Assembly (NCBI RefSeq): GCF_000024025.1
Contig: NC_013131.1
Location: forward strand, 5,766,001-5,830,000
Direction: 5' to 3'
DNA: 64,000 nt
From: Catenulispora acidiphila DSM 44928
Lineage (GTDB): Bacteria; Actinomycetota; Actinomycetes; Streptomycetales; Catenulisporaceae
Part shown: positions 9,110-17,337 of the stretch, piece after piece
Layout of the letters: each line of letters begins with the position of its first letter
Position numbering within the stretch: the stretch's first letter is position 1
Notes under the pieces: generated by a model
Seen by the model: the letters and a program-made list of their open reading frames with translations, nothing else
What the model was told of the DNA's origin: nothing
The model's database searches: none
Position numbers and translations under genes: made by a program

Positions 9110-9462
9110 CGGCGGCTGGGCTTGAACGGACCGTCGGTCGCCACTTTCGTGGTGTTCCCGAGACGCTCCAGGTAGCGGACGGGGACGGTCCAGCCAGGCT
9201 GTGGGGGGTCGCCGAAAACTGTCACCGCGGCGACGATTTCGGTGCCGTCCGGGCGCGCGATGGCCAGCTGTACCACGTAGAAGATCACCGAGCCGGTACG
9301 GAGGTCTTTGTGGGCGTCGACTCTCAGGACGCTGGCCTGCCCGGATACGCCCCTGCCTCTGATGTGGCGCCGGTTCAGGGCGACGACCAGCATGCCCACG
9401 AGAAAGAGCACGCCGATGATGAGGAGCACGAGAAAAGTCTGGTGATCTGGTGCTTTCCGCAC
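9106..9462 (-). CDS. Small membrane-anchored protein, DUF3592-like
   Basis: A 118-residue protein with one N-terminal transmembrane helix (FLVLLIIGVLFLVGMLVVAL). A soluble beta-rich part follows (SGQASVLRVDAHKDLRTGS), reminiscent of DUF3592 proteins. Its stop overlaps the start of the PH-like membrane protein by four bases, making a two-gene operon. No biochemical role can be assigned. Confidence 0.7.
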   Translation of the reverse strand: MRKAPDHQTFLVLLIIGVLFLVGMLVVALNRRHIRGRGVSGQASVLRVDAHKDLRTGSVIFYVVQLAIARPDGTEIVAAVTVFGDPPQPGWTVPVRYLERLGNTTKVATDGPFKPSRR

Positions 9463-9566
9463 AGCGCCCCCCGGCGTGCTGCCGCCCCGACGTTCGCGAG
9501 TGCCGACGGTCTCGCGCTTGCCAATGTAACAGCCTGTTTCGGTGTCCGGGCGGGGCCCCGTGTTCC

Positions 9567-9598
9567 GTGCTGTGCCCCGACGGGTCGGGGCACAGCAC
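9567..9598 (-). terminator. Strong hairpin terminator
   Basis: A perfect 14-bp stem, GTGCTGTGCCCCGA pairing with its complement around a CGGG loop, starts 11 bp downstream of the trefoil-like gene on the minus strand. It would end that transcript before the two-gene membrane operon. Confidence 0.7.
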
Positions 9599-9609
9599 TG
9601 CGACGAGGG

Positions 9610-10086
9610 CTAGCTCCAGGCCTGGGGGGCGGCGTTGGTGTAGACCTGCTGGCGGTTGCCGCCGCCGCGGAGGTACTCGCCGGTGGCGACGTTCTGGAGG
9701 TGCCAGATGCTGCCGACGTGGATTTCGCGCCACTGCTCGTAGGTGTCGTTGGCCTTGCAGTGCTCGAAGTAGACCGAGTGGTCCTTGTAGGCGGTCAGGC
9801 ACAGGGAGGTGTCCACGTCCGGGTGCTCGAGCCAGGCCGAGCCGACGCTGCTGTCGATCCAGGACACGGACTGGAAGCCCGGGGCGCTGCAGTCGATGGT
9901 CAGGACCTGGTTCAGGTTCGACACGTTGTTGCCGAAGGTCGACAGGCCGTATCCCAGGCAGTTCCCGCTCGTCTTCCAGGTGATCGTGCTCGCCGCGCCG
10001 GCGGTGCTGGCAGCGCCGAGCATGACGAGCGGCGTGGCCACCGCGACCGCGGCGATTCCGGCGAGCTTCTTCTTCAAGCGGGACAC
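9610..10086 (-). CDS. Secreted small protein, ricin/beta-trefoil-like
   Basis: A 158-residue exported protein. The signal peptide (MSRLKKKLAGIAAVAVATPL, cleavage near AGA-AS, residue 32) precedes a Cys-containing domain with beta-trefoil lectin-like phrases (DTSLCLTAYKD, YEQWREIHVGSIWHLQNV, TGEYLRGGG). The starting codon is GTG at 10084-10086 with GGGGAG five bases upstream. It may bind carbohydrate outside the cell, but the fold assignment is weak. It is monocistronic between a terminator and the divergent AfsR-type gene. Confidence 0.65.
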   Translation of the reverse strand: MSRLKKKLAGIAAVAVATPLVMLGAASTAGAASTITWKTSGNCLGYGLSTFGNNVSNLNQVLTIDCSAPGFQSVSWIDSSVGSAWLEHPDVDTSLCLTAYKDHSVYFEHCKANDTYEQWREIHVGSIWHLQNVATGEYLRGGGNRQQVYTNAAPQAWS

Positions 10087-10268
10087 GTTTTCTCCCCAAA
10101 AAGGTTGGTCAGCCGGACCGGCTGGAGCCGTCCGGCGCAGCCGAAGGCCGCGAACAGATCATTTCCGAAGCCGCTCAGCGCCCACTAAGATCCGGCTAAG
10201 GGTCGCGACATCGGCCGCGGGGTGGTTCAGGCATCGGGGGCGGCAGCCCTGGTCGGCGAAAGGGCTCG

Positions 10269-13250
10269 ATGAAGTTCGGGGTGCTGGGACCGGTGAGGGC
10301 CGGCGGCGGCCAAGAGGTCCCGGCGCTGACGCCGATGGTTCGGAGTCTGCTGGCCGTGTTGTTGGTGGAGGCCGGACGGCCGGTGTCCGAAGCCCGGCTG
10401 ACCGAGGCGTTGTGGGGCGGCAGTCCGCCGCAGACGTCGAAAGCCGCCCTCCAGAACCATGTGCTCGGCTTGCGGCGCGCGCTCGGTGTGGACGAAGCCG
10501 CGCGCGTCCGCAGAACCTACGACGGCTACCTGATCGAGGTCGAGGCCGGCGAACTGGACCTGCGGGAGTTCGAGCAGCTCTCCGGCGAGGGATCCGAGGA
10601 CCTCGTGGCGGGCCGATGGCAGGCGGCGGCTGACGCCCTGACCGGGGCGTTGGCGCTCTGGCGCGGCGATCCGCTCGCCGACGCGCTCCCCGCGACGCGG
10701 GACGCGGTGGACGTCGGCCGGATCCACGAGGCCCGGCTTCAGACCGTCGAGCAGCTGGCCCGGGCCCGACTCGAACTCGGACACTACGACCGGGTCATCG
10801 GCGAGATCGAGCCGCTGCTGCGGGAGCATCCCTGGCGGGAGGCCATGCACGGGCAGCTGATGCACGCGCTGCACGGCGCCGGACGGCAAGCCGAAGCGCT
10901 CACCGTCTACCAGCGGCTGCGCACCGGCCTGGTCACCGAACTCGGCGTCGAGCCCTCGGCCGGGCTGGCGGACCTGCACCGGCGGATCCTGGCCGGCGAT
11001 CCCGCGCTGATCAGGACGATCACGCCGGCCGGCGCTACTCAGGGTCCCAGTCGCGTCATCGGCGCGCCTGACGCCGGTCAGTCCGGTCACTCCCGTGAGT
11101 CCGGTGAGTCCGACCACACAGCCCACACAGCCCAAGGCTCCGGCGCGGATTCCGCCCACGGCGCCGACCACCGCCGGCCGCAGAACCCTGATCCGCGCGC
11201 CGCCGACGCCGCCAACCCCGTCACCCCCGCCAACGCCGTCATACCCCGCCAACTGCCGGCGAAGATCAGCCACTTCACCGGACGCACCGCCGCCCTGGCG
11301 GTGCTGGAGGAGTTCCTCGCGGCGGCGGGCGAGGGCGACCAGCCGCTGATCGCGCTCGTCGGCACCGCCGGCGTGGGCAAGACGGCGCTGGCGGTGCACT
11401 GGGCCCACCGGATCGCCTACCGATACCCGGACGGCTGCCTTTATGTGAACCTGCGCGGCTTCGACCCCTCACAGGAGCCTGTGACCCCCGAGCAGGCGAT
11501 CCGCGGCTTCCTCCAAGCCCTCGGGCTGCCCCGGCAGGAGCTGCCGGCCCTGTTCGCCGACCAGGTCGGCCGCTACCGCAGCCTCGCCGCCGAGCGCCGG
11601 CTCCTGATCGTGCTGGACAACGCCCGCGACGCCGAGCAGGTGCGCGAGCTGCTGCCCGGCAATCCGGCGTGCCTGACGCTGGTCACCAGCCGCGACCGGC
11701 TCACCGGGCTGGTCGCCGTCGACGGCGCCCGGCCGCTCCGGCTCGACACGCTGCCCGCCGACGAGGCGTTCGACCTGCTGGCCCGCCGGCTCGGCGGGCG
11801 GCACGCGGCCGAGGAGCCGGACGCGATCCGGGAGATCGCAGAGCTCTGCGCGCGGCTCCCCCTCGCCCTGAACATCGCCGCCGCCCGGATCGCCACGAAC
11901 CCGCATCTGCCGATCGAGATGTTCGTCCAGGAGCTGCGCGAGGCCGGCGCCACACTGAGGACCCTGGACGCCGGCGACCGGGCGGCCAGCGTCCGGACCG
12001 TCTTCTCCTGGTCCTACCGGCAGCTCGGCGGGCCCGCGGCCCGGCTGTTCCGGCTGCTGGGCGTACATCCGGGCCCTGATCTGGGCCTGTCGGTCTGCTC
12101 GGCGCTGACGGCCCGGCCGCGCGCCGCGACGCTGGCCACCCTGGAGGAGCTCACCGGCCTGCACCTGCTCGACCAGCACGCGCCGGGCCGGTACGTCCAA
12201 CACGACCTGCTGCGGGTCTTCGCCGGCGAACTCGGGCAGGCGGTGGACGGCCGGGACGCCAGCCGCGACGCCGAGCTGCTCACCCTCGACCACTACCTGC
12301 ACAGCGCCTTCGCCGCCGAACGCCTGCTCCAGCCGGCCCGGCCGCCGATCGCGCTCGCGCCGCCGCACGCCGGCTCCGCGCCCCTGGACTTCGCCGACCT
12401 GGCCGAGGCGCTGCGCTGGTACGACGCGGAGTACCCGGTGCTGCTGGCCGCCGCGCGGCGGGCCGGCGCCGTCCCGGACCCGCACGCCTGGCAGCTGCCC
12501 TGGTCGATGGTCACCTACCTCGACCGGGCCGGGTTGTGGCACGACCTCACCGAGACGCTGACCGGGTCGCTGGCGGCACTGCGGCGGATCGGCGACATCC
12601 CGAACCTCGTCGCCGCCCACATGTGCCTGGCACAGGTCCTGGGCCACAGGCTCAACGAGGCTGAGGCCGCGGAGACCCACTTCCAGGCGGCCCTGGACCT
12701 CGACCGCGAGACCGACGACGCCACCACCGAGGTGAGGGTCATGGCGAATCTCATGACCCTGCGAGGAAGGCAAGGACGCTGGGCGGAGTCGGTGGTCTTC
12801 GGACTGCGGGCTCTGAAGCTCCTGCGCGAGAAGGGAGAGACCACTGTCCTCCTGCCGACCGTCCTCAACAAGGTGGGCTGGAGCCACGTCCACCTCGGCC
12901 GGTACGAGGAGGCGCTCGCCTGCTCCACCGAAGCGCTCGAGTTGTTCCGGGAGACCGGATTCCGCATCGGCCAGGCCGACGCCCTGGACACCCTCGGCCT
13001 GGCCCGCCACCGGCTCGGCGACACCGCCGGCGCTGTGGCCTGCTACGAAGCGGCCGAGGCGGTCTTCATCGAGGTCGGCGAACGGTTCCTGCTCGCCGAG
13101 ACGCTGATGCGCCTCGGCGACGTCCACCTCACCGACCACGCCGAGGCCGCCGCCCGCGAGGTCTGGACCCGGTCGCTGGCGATCCTCAGCGATATCGGCC
13201 ATCCGACGGCCGAGCAGGTCGAGGAGCGGCTCCGGTCCCTGGACCGCTGA
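10269..13250 (+). CDS. AfsR/SARP-family regulator (DNA-binding, BTAD, NB-ARC, TPR)
   Basis: A 993-residue regulator. The N-terminal OmpR-like winged helix (MKFGVLGPVRAGGGQEVPAL) and bacterial transcriptional activation domain occupy about residues 1-245, ending ELGVEPSAGLADLHRRIL. A Pro/Ala-rich linker of about 70 residues follows. The NB-ARC ATPase has Walker A GTAGVGKTALAVHWAHR (about 365) and Walker B LLIVLDNARDAEQV. C-terminal TPR repeats start near 780. The family activates secondary-metabolite or morphological genes in response to ATP and phosphorylation signals. The start has AAGGG just upstream. Targets are unknown; it is too far from the peptide cluster to be called cluster-specific. 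It resembles the regulator at 31498. Confidence 0.92.
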   Translation: MKFGVLGPVRAGGGQEVPALTPMVRSLLAVLLVEAGRPVSEARLTEALWGGSPPQTSKAALQNHVLGLRRALGVDEAARVRRTYDGYLIEVEAGELDLREFEQLSGEGSEDLVAGRWQAAADALTGALALWRGDPLADALPATRDAVDVGRIHEARLQTVEQLARARLELGHYDRVIGEIEPLLREHPWREAMHGQLMHALHGAGRQAEALTVYQRLRTGLVTELGVEPSAGLADLHRRILAGDPALIRTITPAGATQGPSRVIGAPDAGQSGHSRESGESDHTAHTAQGSGADSAHGADHRRPQNPDPRAADAANPVTPANAVIPRQLPAKISHFTGRTAALAVLEEFLAAAGEGDQPLIALVGTAGVGKTALAVHWAHRIAYRYPDGCLYVNLRGFDPSQEPVTPEQAIRGFLQALGLPRQELPALFADQVGRYRSLAAERRLLIVLDNARDAEQVRELLPGNPACLTLVTSRDRLTGLVAVDGARPLRLDTLPADEAFDLLARRLGGRHAAEEPDAIREIAELCARLPLALNIAAARIATNPHLPIEMFVQELREAGATLRTLDAGDRAASVRTVFSWSYRQLGGPAARLFRLLGVHPGPDLGLSVCSALTARPRAATLATLEELTGLHLLDQHAPGRYVQHDLLRVFAGELGQAVDGRDASRDAELLTLDHYLHSAFAAERLLQPARPPIALAPPHAGSAPLDFADLAEALRWYDAEYPVLLAAARRAGAVPDPHAWQLPWSMVTYLDRAGLWHDLTETLTGSLAALRRIGDIPNLVAAHMCLAQVLGHRLNEAEAAETHFQAALDLDRETDDATTEVRVMANLMTLRGRQGRWAESVVFGLRALKLLREKGETTVLLPTVLNKVGWSHVHLGRYEEALACSTEALELFRETGFRIGQADALDTLGLARHRLGDTAGAVACYEAAEAVFIEVGERFLLAETLMRLGDVHLTDHAEAAAREVWTRSLAILSDIGHPTAEQVEERLRSLDR

Positions 13251-13379
13251 TCACCGGCCGTGAACGCGGTACGACAGCATGCTGACGCACCGGTCTATCG
13301 GGATAGCCACTACCAGCGCTCATGCGATCCGCGTGTCAGGATCGGGGGTACATCATGTCGATCGACGAGGAGCCATGCG

Positions 13380-15962
13380 GTGGTGCGCGGTACGAACTTG
13401 GCCCGTGAGGAAGCGCGCGACCGCGCGGCGTTGGTCGACGTCCAGTCCTACGACGTGCGGCTGGACTGGTCGGGAGCGCCCGACCCGCAGGCGGCGACCT
13501 ATCAGTCGGAGACGGTGGTCCTGTTCACCGCGCGGACCCCGGGTGCGTCGACCTTCATCGACCTGGTCGCCCCGAACGTCCGCGCGATCACGCTCAACGG
13601 CCGGGAGGTGGATCCCGCCGAGGCGTTCCAGGACAGCCGGATCGCGCTGACGGAGCTGCGGGAGCACAACGAGCTGCGGGTGGTCGCCGACTGCGCCTAC
13701 ATGAACACCGGCGAGGGTCTGCACCGGATGATCGACCCGGTCGACGGCGAGGCGTATCTGTACACGCAGTTCGGGGCGCCGGAATCGCGCCGGGCGTTCC
13801 CGGTGTTCGAGCAGCCGGATCTGAAGGCGACCTTCGCCTTCACCATTCAGGCGCCGGAGTCCTGGCTGCTCTTCTCGAACTCCCCCACGCCGGCGCCGGA
13901 GTCGCGCGGCGACGGCACGGCCGTGTGGGCTTTCGAGCCGACGCCCCGGATCTCCTCGTATATCACCGCCCTGGTGGGCGGGAAGTACCACGTCGCGCGG
14001 TCGGAGCACACGACCAAGCGCGGGCAGAAGATCCCGCTGGCGGTGGGGGTCCGTGCGTCGCTGGCCGAGTACCTGCGCCCCGAGGAGATCTTCGAGATCA
14101 CCAAGCAGGGCTTCGACTTCTACACCGAGAAGTTCGACCGCGACTACCCCTTCGCGAAGTACGACCAGCTGTTCGTGCCGGAGTTCAATTTCGGCGCGAT
14201 GGAGAACGCCGGCTGCGTCACCTTCCGCGAAGAGATGATCTTCCGGTCGAAGGTCACCGACGCCGCCTACGAGCAGCGCGGCTACGTCATCCTGCACGAG
14301 ATGGCGCACATGTGGTTCGGCGACCTGGTCACCATGCAGTGGTGGAACGACCTGTGGCTCAACGAGTCCTTCGCGACCTTCACCTCCTTCTACGCACAGG
14401 TCGCCGCGACCCGCTTCAAGGACGCCTGGACCACCTTCGCCAACCGTGACAAGTCCTGGGGCTACCGCCAGGACCAGTTACCCAGCACGCACCCGATCGT
14501 CGCCGAAATCCGCGACCTCGAAGACGTGATGGTCAACCTCGATGGCATCACCTACGCCAAGGGCGCCTCGGTCCTGAAGCAGTTAGCCGCTTGGGTCGGC
14601 GACGACCACTTCTTCGAGGGCGTACGTCGTTACTTCACGCGCCATGCCTGGGGCAACACCACGTTGGCGGACCTGCTGAGCGCGCTGGAGGAGACCTCCG
14701 GGCGCGACCTGAAGGAATGGTCGAAGCTCTGGCTGGAAACCGCCGGGCCGAACACGCTGCGACCCGTCTACGAGGTCGACGACGCTGGACGATTCACCTC
14801 CTTCGCCGTAGAGCAGGAGGGCTTCTCCGAGCAGTTCCCGACGCTGCGCCCGCACCGTTTGGCGATCGGTCTGTACAACATGGTCGACGGCGCCCTGGTC
14901 CGCACCGACCGGGTCGAACTCGACGTCACCGGCGCCTCCACCGAGGTCGCCGACCTGATCGGCAAAGCCCGCCCCGCGCTGGTCCTGCTCAACGACGACG
15001 ACCTCACCTACGCCAAGATCCGCCTCGACGAGCACTCGATGGCGACCCTGGTCGACCACGTCGGTGACTTCGCCGAGTCCCTGCCACGCACCCTGTGCTG
15101 GAGCGCCGCCTGGGACATGCTGCGCAACGCCGAACTCGCCGCGCGCGACTACCTCACCCTGGTCCTGCGCGGCATCGGCCGGGAATCCGACATCGGCGTC
15201 TCCCAGCTGCTCCAGCGACAGGCCAAGTCCTCCGTCGAGCTGTTCGCCGACCCGGCGTGGCGCCCCACCGGCCAGGCGCTGCTCGCCGACGCCTGCTGGG
15301 AACACCTGAACGCCGTCGAGCCCGGCTCGGATTTCCAACTCGCCTGGGCCCGCTCCCTCGCAGAGAATGCGACCACTGACGACCAGTTGTCCTCTATCGC
15401 AGGCTTACTGGACGGCTCGATCGTGCTCGAAGGTCTGAGCATCGACACCGAGCTGCGCTGGACGCTGCTGACAGCCCTGGTCGTCGGCGGCAAGGCAGAC
15501 GTGCCGCAGATCGAGGCGGAGCTGGCGCGCGACAAGACCGCCACCGGCGAGCGGTACGCCCTCCAAGCACGTGCGGCCCGTCCGACCGCCGCAGCCAAGG
15601 CTGAGGCGTGGGCATCGGTGGTCGACAGCGACACCCTGGCCAACCGCACCGTCGCTTCCGTGATCGCCGGCTTCCAAGCGGTCCCCGCCGACAAGCGCGA
15701 GGAACTGCTCAAGCCGTACGCGGCGAAGTACTTCACGGCTGTTGAGGGCACATGGGAGTCCCGCACCCACGAGATCGCCGCTCAGATCGCCAGCGGCCTG
15801 TATCCGTCGTTCGTGGTCGAACAAGCCACCCTGGACGCCACCGATGCCTGGCTGGCCGACCGGCAGCCGGTGCCGGCGCTCCGGCGGCTGATGCTGGAGG
15901 CCGCTGACACCGTCGCGCGCTGCTTGAAGGCACAGGAGAAGGACCGCGCCGCAGGGTACTGA
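13380..15962 (+). CDS. pepN: Aminopeptidase N (M1 family zinc metallopeptidase)
   Basis: An 860-residue M1 aminopeptidase, normal length for actinobacterial PepN. The substrate-recognition motif GAMEN (FNFGAMENAGCVTF, about residue 270) and the zinc site HExxH (ILHEMAHMWFGDLVT, about 306) with its downstream NESFA glutamate are all present, so it should be active in removing N-terminal residues from peptides in the cytoplasm. I chose the GTG at 13380, with GAGGAG seven bases upstream; it yields the conserved start VRGTNLAREEARDRAAL. The frame is open back to 13260 but has no comparable signal there. Three rare in-frame TTA codons occur at 14478, 14583 and 15405. It converges on the next gene with a 2-bp gap. 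Confidence 0.95.
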   Translation: MVRGTNLAREEARDRAALVDVQSYDVRLDWSGAPDPQAATYQSETVVLFTARTPGASTFIDLVAPNVRAITLNGREVDPAEAFQDSRIALTELREHNELRVVADCAYMNTGEGLHRMIDPVDGEAYLYTQFGAPESRRAFPVFEQPDLKATFAFTIQAPESWLLFSNSPTPAPESRGDGTAVWAFEPTPRISSYITALVGGKYHVARSEHTTKRGQKIPLAVGVRASLAEYLRPEEIFEITKQGFDFYTEKFDRDYPFAKYDQLFVPEFNFGAMENAGCVTFREEMIFRSKVTDAAYEQRGYVILHEMAHMWFGDLVTMQWWNDLWLNESFATFTSFYAQVAATRFKDAWTTFANRDKSWGYRQDQLPSTHPIVAEIRDLEDVMVNLDGITYAKGASVLKQLAAWVGDDHFFEGVRRYFTRHAWGNTTLADLLSALEETSGRDLKEWSKLWLETAGPNTLRPVYEVDDAGRFTSFAVEQEGFSEQFPTLRPHRLAIGLYNMVDGALVRTDRVELDVTGASTEVADLIGKARPALVLLNDDDLTYAKIRLDEHSMATLVDHVGDFAESLPRTLCWSAAWDMLRNAELAARDYLTLVLRGIGRESDIGVSQLLQRQAKSSVELFADPAWRPTGQALLADACWEHLNAVEPGSDFQLAWARSLAENATTDDQLSSIAGLLDGSIVLEGLSIDTELRWTLLTALVVGGKADVPQIEAELARDKTATGERYALQARAARPTAAAKAEAWASVVDSDTLANRTVASVIAGFQAVPADKREELLKPYAAKYFTAVEGTWESRTHEIAAQIASGLYPSFVVEQATLDATDAWLADRQPVPALRRLMLEAADTVARCLKAQEKDRAAGY

Positions 15963-15964
15963 GA

Positions 15965-17074
15965 TCAGCCGAACCGGGTGATGGTGACGACGTCGGTCGT
16001 GTAGCCCTCGAGGATCTCCGGGATCGGGTCCAGCCCCAGACCCGGTCCGTCCGGAACCGCGATCCGGCCCTCGCTCATCGTGATCGGCGCCGTGACGTCG
16101 GTGGCGAAGTAGCGCGCGGACGGCGCGATGTCGGCGGGCATCGTGAAGCCCGGCAACGCCGCGAGCGCCAGGTTGGCAGCCTGCCCGAGCCCGGTTTCCA
16201 GCATCCCGCCGCACCACACCGGCACGCTGTGCGCGGCGCAGACGTCGTGGATCCGCCGCGCTTCCAGGTAGCCGCCGACCCGGCCCGCCTTGATGTTGAC
16301 GATCGCGCACGCGCCCAGCGCGATGGCGTCGGCGGCGCTGCGCGCGGACGTGATGGACTCGTCCAGGCAGATCGGGGTGCGTAGCATGCGCGCCAGCGCG
16401 GCGTGGTCGCGCACGTCCGCGGTGCCCAGCGGCTGCTCGAGCATCACCAGGTCGAACGCGTCCAGGGCGGCCAGGTGGCGGGCATCGGCGAAGGTGTAGG
16501 CGGCGTTGGCGTCGGCTTGGAGCGCGATGTCGGGGAAGCGCTCGCGGATCGCTCGGACCGGTTCGAGGTCCCAGCCCGGCTCGATCTTCAGCTTGATGCG
16601 GCGGTACCCCTGATCCACGTAGCCTGAGACCTCGGCGAGGAGTTGATCGATCGTATCGGCGATGCCGACCGACACCCCGCTTTCCACGGTTGAGCGCACC
16701 GCGCCGAGATGGTCGGCGTAGGAGCTTCGGCGCGCGCGGAGCCAGGCGTCCATGACCGCCATCTCGACCGTCGCCTTGGCCATGGGGTTGCCGGGGAACG
16801 CCGCCATCGCGGCAGCCGCGCGGGCCGGCGTGAGGTCGTCGAGTGCTGCCACCGCCGGCAGGAGAAAGCGCTGGATGACGTGCGCGGCGCCGTCGAGGTA
16901 CTCCTCGGAGTATCCGGGCTCCGGCATGGCGACGCACTCGCCCCAGCCCGGTCCCTCGGAGGTGTCGGCACGCAGGATCAGGATGTCGCGGTCCAGCTCA
17001 AGGCCCAGCGAGGTCCGGAAGGGCGTGGCCAGGGGGATGCCGATCCGGCGCAGTTCGACGCGCTCGAGCTTCAT
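15965..17074 (-). CDS. Enolase-superfamily enzyme, MenC/N-acylamino-acid-racemase type
   Basis: A 369-residue member of the o-succinylbenzoate synthase (MenC type 2)/N-acylamino acid racemase group. The catalytic set is complete: KxK lysines K161/K163 (RRIKLKIEPGWD), metal ligands D188 (LQADANAAY), E213 (MLEQPLG) and D238 (ICLDES), and the second-face lysine K262 (NIKAGRVGG). The N-terminal capping domain begins MKLERVELRRIGIPL. The enzyme either makes o-succinylbenzoate for menaquinone or racemises N-acyl amino acids; no men genes are nearby, so the racemase role or a stand-alone MenC are equally possible. It converges on pepN. Confidence 0.88.
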   Translation of the reverse strand: MKLERVELRRIGIPLATPFRTSLGLELDRDILILRADTSEGPGWGECVAMPEPGYSEEYLDGAAHVIQRFLLPAVAALDDLTPARAAAAMAAFPGNPMAKATVEMAVMDAWLRARRSSYADHLGAVRSTVESGVSVGIADTIDQLLAEVSGYVDQGYRRIKLKIEPGWDLEPVRAIRERFPDIALQADANAAYTFADARHLAALDAFDLVMLEQPLGTADVRDHAALARMLRTPICLDESITSARSAADAIALGACAIVNIKAGRVGGYLEARRIHDVCAAHSVPVWCGGMLETGLGQAANLALAALPGFTMPADIAPSARYFATDVTAPITMSEGRIAVPDGPGLGLDPIPEILEGYTTDVVTITRFG

Positions 17075-17154
17075 GCGGTCATTCTGTCGTGAAACTGATT
17101 CGCCTGTCCGTTGTGTGCCAGGGCTCGGAGAAGATCGGGGATCTTGAGATCACT

Positions 17155-17203
17155 CCGGAACCGGTAACGGATGCGGTTACGGGATCGGTTCCGGAACCGG
17201 TTC
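17155..17203. promoter_or_regulatory. Cluster of palindromes upstream of the GH3 glycosidase
   Basis: CGGTTCCGGAACCG (17186-17199) is a perfect 14-bp palindrome and overlaps GAACCGGTTC (17194-17203). CCGGAACCGGT occurs twice as a direct repeat (17155-17165 and 17191-17201). GTAAC-N7-GTTAC lies between them (about 17164-17180). All sit immediately upstream of the -35 box. They look like sites for a LacI-type sugar repressor, which is an inference; no lacI gene is in the window. Confidence 0.55.
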
Positions 17204-17207
17204 TTCA

Positions 17208-17236
17208 TTGACAGTGGTTAACCCACGCGCAATATT
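17208..17236 (+). promoter_or_regulatory. Promoter of the GH3 glycosidase gene
   Basis: A consensus TTGACA -35 box (17208-17213) is separated by exactly 17 bp from AATATT (17231-17236), about 100 bp before the start codon. This is a strong housekeeping-type promoter for so G+C-rich a genome. Confidence 0.6.
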
Positions 17237-17337
17237 CAAGCTCGAACGAGGGCGCCCTCCCTGATTCGTGACACAGATTCCGCACCGGTCGATGGCCGCT
17301 GCCCATCTGTGGAATATCCGGGATGGAAGGGACAGCA

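Noticed and set aside
8567-10099. 510-codon minus-strand frame covering three genes
   Set aside because: Only its last 180 codons match a plausible membrane protein; the rest is out-of-frame reading of two other genes.
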